Source of the DNA: CAZJAH01 sp964544155
GTDB taxonomy: Bacteria > Bacteroidota > Ignavibacteria > Kapaibacteriales > UBA2268
Direction: 5' to 3'
Assembly (NCBI GenBank): GCA_964544155.1
Contig: CAZJAH010000012.1
Span: 1 to 64,000, forward strand
DNA length: 64,000 bases
Below, piece after piece: positions 51,324 through 61,022 of the stretch. Positions within the stretch are counted from its first letter, which is position 1. Each line of letters starts with the position of its first letter. Both the position numbers and the translations under genes were made by a program. Under the pieces are notes generated by a model, which saw only the letters and a list, made by a program, of their open reading frames with translations, was not told where the DNA came from and searched no databases.

Positions 51324-53273
51324 TTATTTTTTGTCTTCTTTGTTTTCTTCTTCATCGACAACAGTGTAGTCTGCTTCTTCAACGTTGCCTTCGCCTTTTG
51401 TGCCGCCGGATTCCTGCTCTCCACCCGGCTGCTGAGCGCCTTCGGGGCCTGCCTGGCCTGCTCCGGGTTGCCCCTGCTGGCCGTACATCTCAGTGGAAGC
51501 CGTGCTCCATGCCTGGTTGAGCTCATCCATTGCCGAGCGCATATCTTCCGGCTTTTTCTTAATGGCTTCTGCGAGTTTGTTCTTGGCATCTTCGATCTTT
51601 TTCTTGTTCTCGGGCGTTAGTTTGTCGCCGAGTTCGCTAAGCTGCTTCTCCGTCGAGTAAACGAGCGAATCTGCCTGGTTGCGAATGTCTATTTCTTCCT
51701 TTCGCTTTTTATCTTCATCAGAATGCTGCTGGGCTTCAGTTTTCATCTTATCGATTTCTTCTTTAGAAAGCCCGCTGGATGATTCAATCCTGATGTTCTG
51801 CTCTTTATTAGTGGCCTTATCCTTAGCGCTAACGCCCAGGATACCATTAGCGTCAATATCAAAAGTAACCTCTACCTGAGGTACTCCTCTTGGTGCCGGC
51901 GGTATGCCGTCAAGATGGAATCTCCCGAGTGAGCGGTTATCTCTCGCCATTGAGCGTTCGCCCTGCAATACGTGTATTTCTACCGAAGTCTGGCTGTCGG
52001 CTGCTGTAGAAAATATCTCGGTTTTCTTGGTTGGTATTGTGGTATTCGCGGGAATCATCGGAGTCATCACTCCGCCCAGAGTTTCAATACCGAGCGTAAG
52101 CGGAGTTACGTCAAGAAGAAGTACGTCCTGTACGTCTCCCGCGAGTACGCCGCCCTGGATAGCCGCGCCTATAGCAACAACCTCATCAGGATTTACACCT
52201 TTTGATGGGTCTTTGCCGAAAAAGTCCTTAACAAGCTGCTGAATCTTAGGTATCCTTGTGGATCCTCCGACGAGGATAACTTCATCAACCTCATTAGGTG
52301 ATATTTTGGCATCTTTGATAGCGGCTTCAACGGGGCCTAAAGTTTTTTCGAACAAGTCAGAGCAAAGGCTTTCAAATTTCGACCTCGTTATATTTAAATT
52401 AAAGTGCTTTGGCCCATCCTGTGTTGCCGTAATAAATGGCAGGTTGACATCTGTCTGAAGCATCTGTGAAAGTTCAGTTTTTGCTTTTTCAGCGGCTTCA
52501 CGCAGCCTCTGTAGAGCCATGGCGTCTTTCCTTAAGTCGATGCCTTCTTCTTTTTTGAACTCATCGGCAAGGTAGTCGATCAATCTCTGGTCGAAGTTGT
52601 CACCGCCAAGGTGAGTATCGCCGTTAGTCGATTTCACTTCAAAAACTCCTTCGCCAATTTCAAGTATTGATATATCGAATGTACCGCCGCCAAGGTCATA
52701 TACGGCAACGGTCATGTTCTTGCCTTTCTTATCCAGGCCGTATGAAAGCGCGGCAGCCGTAGGTTCATTAATTATTCTGCGTACCTTAAGCCCGGCAATC
52801 TCACCCGCGTCCTTAGTAGCCTGCCTCTGAGAGTCGTTAAAATATGCCGGCACTGTGATGACGGCTTCATCTACTTTCTGGCCGAGATAATCTTCAGCTG
52901 TCTGTTTCATTTTTTTTAGAATCATAGCTGATATCTCAGGCGGCGAATAAAGCTTCCCGTCGATATCCACACGCGCTGAATTGCCGTCCGGCGCTGAAAC
53001 CACTTTATAGGGCACCATGTCGATTTCTTCATTTACTTCATCGATCCTGCGGCCCATGAATCTCTTTATCGAATAAACTGTTTTATTCGGATTAGTAATA
53101 GCCTGCCTTTTTGCGGCCTGCCCGACAAGCCTTTCACCGCTCTTGGAAAATCCGACCATCGACGGTGTTGTCCGCCCGCCTTCGGCATTCTGAATAACTA
53201 CCGGCGAGCTGCCTTCCATTACGGCAACACAGGAGTTTGTTGTGCCCAGGTCTATTCCGATTATTTTACCCAT
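51324..53273 (-). CDS. dnaK: Hsp70 chaperone DnaK
   Basis: A 649-residue Hsp70. ATPase domain signatures: GIDLGTTNSCVAVMEG at the N terminus, AVYDLGGGTFDISIL near 195, and ILVGGSTRIPKIQQLV near 335. The substrate-binding domain and Gly/Gln-rich linker end in an acidic tail (DYTVVDEEENKEDKK). SD is GGAGGAA. It lies about 190 bases downstream of four tandem small heat shock genes, all in the same direction. grpE and dnaJ are not in the window. Confidence 0.97.
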   Translation of the reverse strand: MGKIIGIDLGTTNSCVAVMEGSSPVVIQNAEGGRTTPSMVGFSKSGERLVGQAAKRQAITNPNKTVYSIKRFMGRRIDEVNEEIDMVPYKVVSAPDGNSARVDIDGKLYSPPEISAMILKKMKQTAEDYLGQKVDEAVITVPAYFNDSQRQATKDAGEIAGLKVRRIINEPTAAALSYGLDKKGKNMTVAVYDLGGGTFDISILEIGEGVFEVKSTNGDTHLGGDNFDQRLIDYLADEFKKEEGIDLRKDAMALQRLREAAEKAKTELSQMLQTDVNLPFITATQDGPKHFNLNITRSKFESLCSDLFEKTLGPVEAAIKDAKISPNEVDEVILVGGSTRIPKIQQLVKDFFGKDPSKGVNPDEVVAIGAAIQGGVLAGDVQDVLLLDVTPLTLGIETLGGVMTPMIPANTTIPTKKTEIFSTAADSQTSVEIHVLQGERSMARDNRSLGRFHLDGIPPAPRGVPQVEVTFDIDANGILGVSAKDKATNKEQNIRIESSSGLSKEEIDKMKTEAQQHSDEDKKRKEEIDIRNQADSLVYSTEKQLSELGDKLTPENKKKIEDAKNKLAEAIKKKPEDMRSAMDELNQAWSTASTEMYGQQGQPGAGQAGPEGAQQPGGEQESGGTKGEGNVEEADYTVVDEEENKEDKK

Positions 53274-53465
53274 AATTCCTCCATTAATTCCATTATTACT
53301 TTTAATATTTCTATTTTCAAAAACTTTTAAAACTCTTATTTAAAGATCTATTAAAGGCAGATAGCAGAAAGCTTTGTTTAATTTGCCTCCTGCTACCGCC
53401 GGTTACTTTCTTATTGAGATACAATTTTAATACCACGAACAGCTTTAAGCAATATTTCTTTATGC

Positions 53466-53915
53466 TCAGCCGATCTGCACCTCTTTTTCTTTGTTTTCGG
53501 GAACAAGCCTGGCAACTGTAAGCCTGAGAATACCGTTATCGTACCGGGCATTAATCTTATCGCTATCAATATTTTCAGGAAGCTTGAAGCTTCGTGAAAA
53601 TTCCCCGAACTTTCTTTCTTTACGACAGCAGGTATCTACTTCATCTTCTTTCTCAAATTTTTTTTCTCCGCTGATAGTCAGGATATTCTCATTGTTGAAC
53701 TTCAGTTTAATATCTTCTTTGGGAATACCCGGCACTTCAAATTCGAATACTATTGAATTTTTCAGCTCATAAATATCTACTTTAGGCGAAAATCCTCTGC
53801 CCTCGCTCATGCTGCGAGCGTAGGAATTTCTCATTTCGCGGGCAGCGCTGTCAGCATTTTTTACTGCCGTTTTAAGAATATTAAATGGGCCCGATCTATA
53901 AAAGGGTGTATGCAT
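53466..53915 (-). CDS. Small heat shock protein (Hsp20), copy 4 of 4
   Basis: A 149-residue alpha-crystallin-domain protein: VFEFEVPGIPKEDIKLKFN near residue 52, FSRSFKLPENID near 105 and the NGILRLTV motif near 128. It has two adjacent cysteines (DTCCRKE near 91) that the three sister proteins lack, perhaps a redox-sensitive site. It holds unfolding proteins for DnaK refolding. It is the most divergent and last of the array, next to dnaK. Confidence 0.9.
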   Translation of the reverse strand: MHTPFYRSGPFNILKTAVKNADSAAREMRNSYARSMSEGRGFSPKVDIYELKNSIVFEFEVPGIPKEDIKLKFNNENILTISGEKKFEKEDEVDTCCRKERKFGEFSRSFKLPENIDSDKINARYDNGILRLTVARLVPENKEKEVQIG

Positions 53916-53978
53916 TTTTTTCTCCGTATTTTTTTATTAATAACGGGCTGCCGTAGTGGCAGCCCATTCAGCCTGATC

Positions 53979-54425
53979 TTAGTCGATTTTAACTTCAATT
54001 TCTTTAGGTTTTTCGGGTTCTTTCTTGTTGAGCGAAATATTCAGCACGCCATCTTCTACTTTTGCGTTTATGCTTTCGGTATCAACATTTTCCGGAAGCA
54101 TAAATGAGCGCGTGAATTCGCCGTAACTCCTTTCAATCCTTACATAGGATTTCTTCTCGTCCTCTTTCTCCTCTACTATCCTTTTCTTTTCGCCTTTAAT
54201 GATGAGTACATTGTCATCATTAATCGTTACCTTAACGTCCTCTTTTTTCATTCCCGGAAGTTCTGCCGAGATGTAGATTGATTTTTCATCTTCGGAAATA
54301 TCTATTCTAGGGCTAAAACTGCCGTATTCGAAATTAACGCCCTTATCGAACTCATTGATAAAGCTGTTCATCTTGCGTGCGAGTCCTTCAAAGCCCCTAA
54401 ACGGATCAAATCTTACGATTGCCAT
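53979..54425 (-). CDS. Small heat shock protein (Hsp20), copy 3 of 4
   Basis: A 148-residue protein with the alpha-crystallin domain (ISAELPGMKKEDVKVTIND near 52; FTRSFMLPENVD near 104; DGVLNISLNKKEPEKP near 126). It shares the N-terminal MAIVRFDPFRGFE with copy 2. SD is AGGAGG. It lies about 60 bases from its neighbours. Confidence 0.93.
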   Translation of the reverse strand: MAIVRFDPFRGFEGLARKMNSFINEFDKGVNFEYGSFSPRIDISEDEKSIYISAELPGMKKEDVKVTINDDNVLIIKGEKKRIVEEKEDEKKSYVRIERSYGEFTRSFMLPENVDTESINAKVEDGVLNISLNKKEPEKPKEIEVKID

Positions 54426-54482
54426 AATGAACCTCCTTTTTTTACTTATTTAAAATGATTAATTAATTTATTTACAGTTTTT

Positions 54483-54923
54483 TTAACTAATATCAATTTG
54501 CCTTTCAGCCGGTTTATCCGGTTCTGATTTCTGGATTTCCAGCTTAAGCACGCCGTCTTTATATCCGGCTTTTACGTTTTCTGTGTCAGCATTATCAGGC
54601 AGGCGGAAAGCTCTGGCGAATTCACCGTAGCTTCTTTCCATCCTGTACCAGGTTTTGTTTTCATCGTTCTCTTCGACCTTTCTTTCTTTTTTCCCTCTGA
54701 TAAGCAGGACCTTGTCATCGCTTACGCTGATCTTAATATCCTCTTTCTTCATTCCGGGCAATTCGGCTTCCACATATATCTTGCTTTCATCCTGTGATAT
54801 ATCTATGCCCGGGAGCCATCCTTCCCCTCGCCGCGGGAGGTTTCCGTAATCATTCAAAGATCGCTCCATTCTGTTAGTAAGTCCTTCGAAAACATCGAAC
54901 GGATCATATCTTGTGATAGCCAT
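54483..54923 (-). CDS. Small heat shock protein (Hsp20), copy 2 of 4
   Basis: A 146-residue protein: MAITRYDPFDVFEGL start, alpha-crystallin segments VEAELPGMKKEDIKISVSD near 51, FARAFRLPDNAD near 103 and DGVLKLEIQKSEPDKP near 125. SD is GAGGAGG. Closest to copy 3 by eye, so a recent duplication is likely. Confidence 0.93.
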   Translation of the reverse strand: MAITRYDPFDVFEGLTNRMERSLNDYGNLPRRGEGWLPGIDISQDESKIYVEAELPGMKKEDIKISVSDDKVLLIRGKKERKVEENDENKTWYRMERSYGEFARAFRLPDNADTENVKAGYKDGVLKLEIQKSEPDKPAERQIDIS

Positions 54924-54975
54924 AATTACACCTCCTCAAATTATTATCCTACAAAATTTGACTGAACATTAAAAA

Positions 54976-55410
54976 TTATTGAATATCAACCTGAATTTCT
55001 TTAGCTTTCTGCGGTTCTAACTTTTTAATGCTTAACTCGAGTACACCGTTTTTGAATTTCGCGTCGATATTTTCTATGTCAGCGTCTTCAGGCAGCAAAA
55101 ATGAACGGGCAAAGCTGCCGAATTTCCTTTCATTTCTTATAAGAGTATGCTCTTCTTCGATCTCTTTTTTCTTTTTCTCGCCTTTAATAGTAAGCATTCT
55201 TTCGTCATTCACCGAGATCTTAATACCGCTTTTATCAATACCCGGCAGTTCAATATGCAGGAACATGGCGTTTTCGCCTTCGGTAATATCCACATTTGGC
55301 CTGAAGTCATAATCTTCACTCATGTTTTTCTCGAAATCTTCGGCTATGTGGCTCAAAGTATGGGCGAACTTTTCAAAGTTCCTGAACGGATCAAATTCAT
55401 ATCCTGGCAT
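54976..55410 (-). CDS. Small heat shock protein (Hsp20), copy 1 of 4
   Basis: A 144-residue protein: MPGYEFDPFRNFEKF start, LHIELPGIDKSGIKISVND near 51, FARSFLLPEDAD near 100 and NGVLELSIKKLEPQKA near 122. The SD is AAGGAG. As the first gene of the array it lies directly after a likely promoter. Confidence 0.93.
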   Translation of the reverse strand: MPGYEFDPFRNFEKFAHTLSHIAEDFEKNMSEDYDFRPNVDITEGENAMFLHIELPGIDKSGIKISVNDERMLTIKGEKKKKEIEEEHTLIRNERKFGSFARSFLLPEDADIENIDAKFKNGVLELSIKKLEPQKAKEIQVDIQ

Positions 55411-55465
55411 TTTGCTGGCTCCTTTTTCTATGAAATAAATTTTTGATTTCGTCCTTATGATAGAA

Positions 55466-55494
55466 AAACTATGCCAGAATTGTTTTTATGTCAA
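55466..55494 (-). promoter_or_regulatory. Sigma70-like promoter of the small heat shock array
   Basis: On the minus strand TTGACA (55494-55489) and TAGTTT (55471-55466) are separated by 17 bases, about 55 bases before the first Hsp20 start. This is an E. coli-like rather than Bacteroidetes-like promoter, and no CIRCE element is present. Confidence 0.5.
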
Positions 55495-55528
55495 TATGGC
55501 TTATCATATTGAATATATTGCAGTTATG

Positions 55529-55587
55529 ATGACAGGGAGTCATGACAAAATTGCAATGACATGACATAATGGCATAATTATATGACA
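55529..55587. repeat. Five ATGACA repeats upstream of the Hsp20 promoter
   Basis: ATGACA starts at 55529, 55542, 55556, 55561 and 55582, all in the same orientation. A reverse copy (TGTCAA) forms the -35 box at 55489-55494. The clustering suggests binding sites for a regulator of the heat shock array. Confidence 0.5.
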
Positions 55588-55733
55588 TGTGTTGAATTAA
55601 TTATAAAGCCGTGAACTGTTTTAAACAATGGAAATTGACAGTTATGAATCAGGCCCGGCTATTGATGGATGAACTATTGGTTTGAATAAATGTTAATAAT
55701 AATAAAATTTAGGATGCGTTTAAATCCAAGTTC

Positions 55734-55943
55734 CTGATTTATTTAAGAACAACAAACGAATGTTCTTTTTATTGAAAAGACGATAAATNNNNNNNNNNNN
55801 NNNNNNNNNNNNNNNNNNNNNNNNNNNNNNNNNNNNNNNNNNNNNNNNNNNNNNNNNNNNNNNNNNNNNNNNNNNNNNNNNNNNNNNNCTGATTTATTTA
55901 AGAACAACAAACGAATGTTCTTTTTATTGAAAAGACGATAAAT
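55734..55943. other. Scaffold gap with identical 55-base flanks
   Basis: Positions 55789-55888 are 100 N residues. The 55 bases before the gap (55734-55788) are identical to the 55 bases after it (55889-55943). This is what is seen when two contigs that share a terminal k-mer are joined with a fixed-size gap. The 55-mer includes an inverted repeat AAGAACA/TGTTCTT followed by T residues, a possible terminator. True distance between 55733 and 55944 is uncertain. No gene is interrupted. Confidence 0.85.
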
Positions 55944-55966
55944 TGTAAATATAAAGATTAGAATAA

Positions 55967-56428
55967 ATGAAGAATCTGATTATAAAAATTGACAGAAAAA
56001 TCACTCTCTGGATGAGGCGCTGGAGCTTTACCGCAATTCGAATTTCCTTTGGCATAATTTTTATTTGGTTTGGTATATTAAAGCCTATTGGCATCTCCTC
56101 AGCCGAAAACTTAGTTAAAGCTACCGTGGTTTGGCTTCCTATTGGCAGTCCTGAATTTTGGCTTGCCCTTATTGGCTGGTGGGAAGTCGCAATTGGATTG
56201 ACCTTTCTTATCCCCCGCACCACTAAAATTGCCATTGCTTTGCTTTATCTCCAGATGTTTGGAACATTTATGCCTCTTTTTATGCTGCCTGAAGTATCAT
56301 TCCAGAATGGAAATATCCTGGCTCCTACTATAGAAGGCCAATATATCATTAAAAATGTAATGATTATTTCAGCCGCGTTGGTTTTAGGCGGATATTACAC
56401 TGCAAACAGGAATAATGCCGGCAAATAA
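55967..56428 (+). CDS. DoxX/YkgB-like membrane protein
   Basis: A 153-residue protein with four hydrophobic helices (FGIIFIWFGILKPIG near residue 28; LIGWWEVAIGLTFLIP near 68; LLYLQMFGTFMPLFMLP near 92; VMIISAALVLGGYY near 130). It resembles DoxX-like/DUF417 proteins, which have no defined role in most organisms. It stands alone after the scaffold gap. Confidence 0.65.
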   Translation: MKNLIIKIDRKITLWMRRWSFTAIRISFGIIFIWFGILKPIGISSAENLVKATVVWLPIGSPEFWLALIGWWEVAIGLTFLIPRTTKIAIALLYLQMFGTFMPLFMLPEVSFQNGNILAPTIEGQYIIKNVMIISAALVLGGYYTANRNNAGK

Positions 56429-56453
56429 GTGCAGAGGAACTTACAGGCTTCAA

Positions 56454-56576
56454 ATGAAAAATTTAAAAAATATTACAGGGCTAATTACGAATGTAAACTT
56501 GAAAACCAAAACGTTTAAATCCGTAATTCATAAAGGGATCAAGAAATGGCCCCATAGATTTTTTGTAAAAAAGTAA
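56454..56576 (+). CDS. Possible 40-residue basic peptide
   Basis: An open frame from ATG 56454 to TAA 56576 encodes a Lys-rich peptide ending WPHRFFVKK, 12 bases before ppc. There is no convincing ribosome binding site and no family match that I know, so it could be chance. Confidence 0.2.
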   Translation: MKNLKNITGLITNVNLKTKTFKSVIHKGIKKWPHRFFVKK

Positions 56577-56588
56577 CAAAGCGGAAAT

Positions 56589-59294
56589 ATGAATAGTATA
56601 GATTCACCATTTAAAAAAATCAACGACGACAAAAAATTTATTGTTGATTGCTATCTAGAGATGCTTTCGCGAATTAATGAAAGCGAAGTCGGTGATTTGA
56701 TTAACAACACTTTGCGGGAAGTTAAGACTCAGGGCGATGAGCTCTCCGATGAGAAAATACTCCAATCACTGAGTATCTATTTCCAATTGATGACATTAGT
56801 TGAAGAAAACGCCGCGACCCAATACAGAAGGAGGCTGGAAGATCAAAATAAGATGGCTTCTATCAGAGGTTCCTGGGCTGAAGCTTTCAATATCTGGAAA
56901 AATGCCGGCATTGATGAAAATGAGATGCTTCATGCTATATCTGAAACTAATATCATGCCGGTGCTAACTGCTCACCCAACAGAAGCCAAGCGGGTTACGG
57001 TCATAGAAATTCATCGTGAGTTATATTTGCTTTTAGTACAAAGAGAAAACGCCTCATTCAGCAAGCCTGAAAAAAACGCGATCAGGGAAAAGATAATCAA
57101 TCTATTGGAACGATGGTGGAGAACAGGTGAAATCCACCTGGAAAAACCGGATATCAAAGATGAAAGAGCCAACGTGCTGCACTATCTGAGTAAGGTATTT
57201 CCGGCAGTACTTAAGAACGCGGATCAGCAATTAAAAAATTCCTGGATCGAAATGGGCTTAAATCCTGATAAGATCAAAAACCCTGATTTTTTCCCGCAAA
57301 TTAATTTCGGAAGCTGGGTAGGCGGAGACCGTGACGGACATCCTTTTGTAACCCCTACTGTTACCAAAGAAACCTTATTGCTTCATAGAAAATCTGCTCT
57401 CGCCCTGATAAAAGAAGAACTGGTAAATATGGTAAAAAAAATATCTGTTTCTGCTCTTACCAACCCGGTTCCATTCGCGCTTTCAGAAGCGATCGCCCAA
57501 AAAGCGGAAGCACTGGGCGAAGCAGGCCAAAAAGCCATTAAACGTAATCATTATGAACCGTGGAGGCAGTTTGTCAATTTAATGATCTGCCAGTTGGATA
57601 ATACAATTTCAGAAAATTTCGCGGATTCTAAAATGTATTACAAGTCAAGTTCAGCTTTAGAAAGAGATTTAAAACTCCTTAGAGATGTTTTAACGCTAAA
57701 TGGATTGAAGGGACTGGCTGAAGATATATTATTTCCGGTAGAAAGATCTGCTAAATGCTTTGGATTCCATCTTGCTAAATTAGATATCAGGCAAAACAGC
57801 GCCTTTCACGATAAAGCCATTTCTCAAATACTTAAGGCCATAGGCGAAAAAGACTATGATTTTGAAAATTGGGCTGAGGATAAGCGCGTCAATTACATAA
57901 ACCAGTTGTTAGAAAACAACGCGCCAATTACTGATGTTACGGTATCTTACGGGCCGGAAGCAGATGATGTGCTGGATTATTACAGGGTGGTCCGCCAGCA
58001 CATAAATCAATATGGCTTTGATGGTATCGGTTCATTTATTATAAGTATGACAAGAGATTTAAGTGATTTATTGGTTGTTTACTTATTGATGCGTGAAACA
58101 CAGCTGTTAAATACCAGCATCAGAGTAGTTCCGCTGCTTGAAACAATCGAAGACCTGCAAAACGGGCCGCGGATTTTAGACGCATTTTTAAAACATCCGG
58201 TTACGAAAAAACGAAACAGGAAAACTGCATACAAGCAGGAAGTCATGGTCGGTTACAGTGACAGTAATAAAGACGGCGGTACAATTGCCAGCAAATGGAA
58301 TTTGCATAAAGCAGAAATAGCACTGTCTGAAAAAGGCAGGGAAAATAATACCGGTATATTCTTTTTCCATGGAGCAGGCGGCACTATCAGCAGAGGTGGA
58401 GGCAAGTATCACCGTTTCCTCGAAAGCATGCCGGAGAAAACAGTTTTCGGCAGCTTTAAACTTACGGTACAGGGCGAATCCGTGGCTCAATTGTTCGGTA
58501 ATCCGCTGACGGCGACCTACAACCTGAACGCATTATCATCGGGTGTGGCAAGGCACGTGGTTAAGAATAAAAACAATAGGGAAACTCCGCAATATCCTGT
58601 TGAATCAATGGAATTTCTCTCACAAAAATCTTTTGAGCATTACCGAGAGCTGATAGAAACCCCCGGTTTTATTAATTTTTACAGCAAAGCCACCTGCATA
58701 GATGTTTTAGAAAAAAGTAAAATCGGTTCACGGCCCGCGAGAAGAACTGGCACCAGGTCTCTTAATGACCTCAGGGCAATCCCGTGGGTGTTCAGTTGGA
58801 ATTTATCCAGAATTACTTTATCCGGCTGGTATGGACTGGGAGAGGCCTTAAAAACACTAAAATCTGAAAAACCGCAAGATTATAAAAAACTAAAAGAAGC
58901 AATAAACAATTGGAGTTTCTTTAAGTTTCTGATGATTCAAACAGAAACGAATCTTATCCTTTCCAATCTGGAAATGATGAAACGCTACGCTGAACTGGAT
59001 GAAAATACAGAAGAACGGGAGCTGTTTATGGGAAAAATCCTGAAAGATCATCAAGCTGGTTTCCGATTGATCGAAGACTTGTTTGACAAGCCTGCATCAA
59101 TTAGAAGAAATGGCCAATATGATAATTTAAAGTGGCGCAATGATAAACTTGTGGCTTTACATAATTTACACCTTAAATATTTGAAGCGATGGCGCAGCAT
59201 AGAAGTTGAGGATAGCGCAGAAAAAGAAAAATTATTAAACAAATTACTTAGCTTAATCAATGCCCTATCCAGCGGCTTAAAAAATACGGGGTAA
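56589..59294 (+). CDS. ppc: Phosphoenolpyruvate carboxylase
   Basis: A 901-residue enzyme that carboxylates PEP to oxaloacetate, feeding the TCA cycle. Signatures: catalytic His in LTAHPTEAKR near residue 130, GSWVGGDRDGHPFVT near 243, the second active-site block MVGYSDSNKDGG near 550, and FFHGAGGTISRGGG near 595 with the mobile-loop Arg. Length matches bacterial PEPC. No operon partners. Confidence 0.96.
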   Translation: MNSIDSPFKKINDDKKFIVDCYLEMLSRINESEVGDLINNTLREVKTQGDELSDEKILQSLSIYFQLMTLVEENAATQYRRRLEDQNKMASIRGSWAEAFNIWKNAGIDENEMLHAISETNIMPVLTAHPTEAKRVTVIEIHRELYLLLVQRENASFSKPEKNAIREKIINLLERWWRTGEIHLEKPDIKDERANVLHYLSKVFPAVLKNADQQLKNSWIEMGLNPDKIKNPDFFPQINFGSWVGGDRDGHPFVTPTVTKETLLLHRKSALALIKEELVNMVKKISVSALTNPVPFALSEAIAQKAEALGEAGQKAIKRNHYEPWRQFVNLMICQLDNTISENFADSKMYYKSSSALERDLKLLRDVLTLNGLKGLAEDILFPVERSAKCFGFHLAKLDIRQNSAFHDKAISQILKAIGEKDYDFENWAEDKRVNYINQLLENNAPITDVTVSYGPEADDVLDYYRVVRQHINQYGFDGIGSFIISMTRDLSDLLVVYLLMRETQLLNTSIRVVPLLETIEDLQNGPRILDAFLKHPVTKKRNRKTAYKQEVMVGYSDSNKDGGTIASKWNLHKAEIALSEKGRENNTGIFFFHGAGGTISRGGGKYHRFLESMPEKTVFGSFKLTVQGESVAQLFGNPLTATYNLNALSSGVARHVVKNKNNRETPQYPVESMEFLSQKSFEHYRELIETPGFINFYSKATCIDVLEKSKIGSRPARRTGTRSLNDLRAIPWVFSWNLSRITLSGWYGLGEALKTLKSEKPQDYKKLKEAINNWSFFKFLMIQTETNLILSNLEMMKRYAELDENTEERELFMGKILKDHQAGFRLIEDLFDKPASIRRNGQYDNLKWRNDKLVALHNLHLKYLKRWRSIEVEDSAEKEKLLNKLLSLINALSSGLKNTG

Positions 59295-59431
59295 TTGCAG
59301 GCAGCAACAGGACAACGCTTATAGCATTTTATTTCAGCGAATTTGAAGGGATTTGCCTTTAATTATCGGGCCATTAAATTAATTAATAAATAAAGTCTAG
59401 TAAAAAAATAAAGTATTACTTTGGAGGCACC

Positions 59432-59968
59432 ATGACACCGAGATTACTGTTTGCATTAATTATCGCTTTATTCATTGGCGGCTGTGTGGGCGAACGCGGC
59501 CCGACAGGACCTCGCGGTGAGGGAAACGCGGAAATCCGGACATTTTTCTATAATCTGAATCCGGCAGACTGGCAGCCGACAGAAGCTGTCGACCAGTGGT
59601 TCATCCGAATAAACGAACCATTTATAACGGCATCCGTTACGGATAACGGAGCTGTGCTGTGCTACTACCTTTCCGAGAACGGCGCCTGGTCGCTAATGCC
59701 GATCACAAATAATTATTATACACCCGAAGGGCAGATATACTCCGAGGAATTTTGGTTTTCATATTTTGACGGCTTTATAGATTTCGACTACAGAGATATG
59801 CATCCGACAGAACCACTGCCTCCGGGCGGCCTTATAGAAATTAAAGCGGTGATAATAGAGAATTGGAGTAGTGTATCATCCATGATCGGGCAGGATGACA
59901 TTAAAACTTATGATAGTCTGGAAGCTGCCCTGAATTTAAAAAATGACAGTGAAGAAATTACGGAATGA
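59432..59968 (+). CDS. Lipoprotein with short collagen-like segment
   Basis: A 178-residue protein with a lipoprotein signal (lipobox IGGC, C18). A Gly-Pro-rich stretch GERGPTGPRG follows directly, as seen in many FCB lipoproteins. The rest is aromatic-rich and unassigned. SD is GGAGG. The function is unknown; surface or periplasmic location is expected. Confidence 0.7.
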   Translation: MTPRLLFALIIALFIGGCVGERGPTGPRGEGNAEIRTFFYNLNPADWQPTEAVDQWFIRINEPFITASVTDNGAVLCYYLSENGAWSLMPITNNYYTPEGQIYSEEFWFSYFDGFIDFDYRDMHPTEPLPPGGLIEIKAVIIENWSSVSSMIGQDDIKTYDSLEAALNLKNDSEEITE

Positions 59969-60007
59969 TTTTTGCTTTAATCCGGCATATAATTAATTGG
60001 AGAAAAA

Positions 60008-60940
60008 ATGCCGGAAAGCAGATTATTCAGGGAAATCGATTCACTCAGCACAGAGCGAAAAAACCAGAGAACCAAGGATATTGACATTTCGTCGACTGAG
60101 GAAATACTCCGCCTGATCAACGATGAGGACAGGCTCGTGCCCGATGCCGTCAGAGCGGAAATACTCCAAATAGCGAAAGCAGTGGATATTATCAGCGATG
60201 CTTTCAGAAATGGCGGCAGGCTGTTCTACTTTGGAGCCGGAACCAGCGGCAGGTTAGGTATTGTGGATGCCTCGGAATGCCCGCCAACATTCGGCAGCCC
60301 GCCTGAAATGGTGCAGGGCATAATTGCCGGCGGCACAAATGCCATATTCAAGGCTCAGGAAGGTGCTGAGGATAACCCCGCGGCAGGGGCCGATGAAATT
60401 GATATAAGAAATATCGCTCCGCCGGATGTTGTATGTGGTATAGCGGCTTCGGGCAGGACGCCTTTTGTTAAAGGAGCGCTGGCCCGGGCGAAAGAAAAGG
60501 GCTGCTTTACGATTCTTGTAACCACAATAGCAGAAGAACACGCACAGAAACTGGGTATGGCGGCAAATGTTTTTATTTGTCCTGATGTCGGGCCTGAAGC
60601 CATAGCCGGCAGTACCAGGATGAAATCCGGAACAGCACAAAAGCTAGTGCTTAATATGCTTACCACAGCTTCAATGGTGAAACTGGGCAAAACTTACGGC
60701 AATGTGATGGTCGATCTTCAGCTTACCAATCAGAAACTCAAAGAAAGGTCTAAAAGGATAATAATGGATCTTTGCGGCTGTGATTATGACCGAGCCGATG
60801 AGCTGCTTAAAGAAAGCGGCGGCCATGTAAAAACAGCGCTGCTAATGCAGCTCGCAGGCATAGATGCCGCTAAAGCCAAAGCAGAACTAAAAACAAACGG
60901 CGGTTTTATAAAAAAAGCGCTATACAATATTATTAAGTAA
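60008..60940 (+). CDS. murQ: N-acetylmuramic acid 6-phosphate etherase
   Basis: A 310-residue SIS-domain enzyme that cleaves the lactyl ether of MurNAc-6-P in cell-wall recycling. Seen: FYFGAGTSGRLGIVDASECPPTF near residue 77, GIAASGRTPFVKGAL near 148 and the STRMKSGTAQKLVLNML block near 205. The C-terminal helical region is typical. SD is GGAGAA. It follows the lipoprotein gene by about 40 bases. Confidence 0.95.
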   Translation: MPESRLFREIDSLSTERKNQRTKDIDISSTEEILRLINDEDRLVPDAVRAEILQIAKAVDIISDAFRNGGRLFYFGAGTSGRLGIVDASECPPTFGSPPEMVQGIIAGGTNAIFKAQEGAEDNPAAGADEIDIRNIAPPDVVCGIAASGRTPFVKGALARAKEKGCFTILVTTIAEEHAQKLGMAANVFICPDVGPEAIAGSTRMKSGTAQKLVLNMLTTASMVKLGKTYGNVMVDLQLTNQKLKERSKRIIMDLCGCDYDRADELLKESGGHVKTALLMQLAGIDAAKAKAELKTNGGFIKKALYNIIK

Positions 60941-61022
60941 AAAAAGTATTTTTTATTAAGAAAATATTAAATTAAATTATATGGTTTTGACTAAAAAAGA
61001 ATTTTTTAAAAGGGAGATAGAC

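Noticed and set aside
53274..55500. CIRCE element for HrcA control of the chaperones
   Set aside because: No TTAGCACTC/GAGTGCTAA pair is present in the intergenic regions.
55734..55943. Direct repeats as attachment sites or insertion sequence ends
   Set aside because: Exact 55-base identity on both sides of a round 100-N gap is better explained by assembly.
60254..60640. Long antisense frame opposite murQ
   Set aside because: Typical shadow of a real gene; no domains and no start signals.
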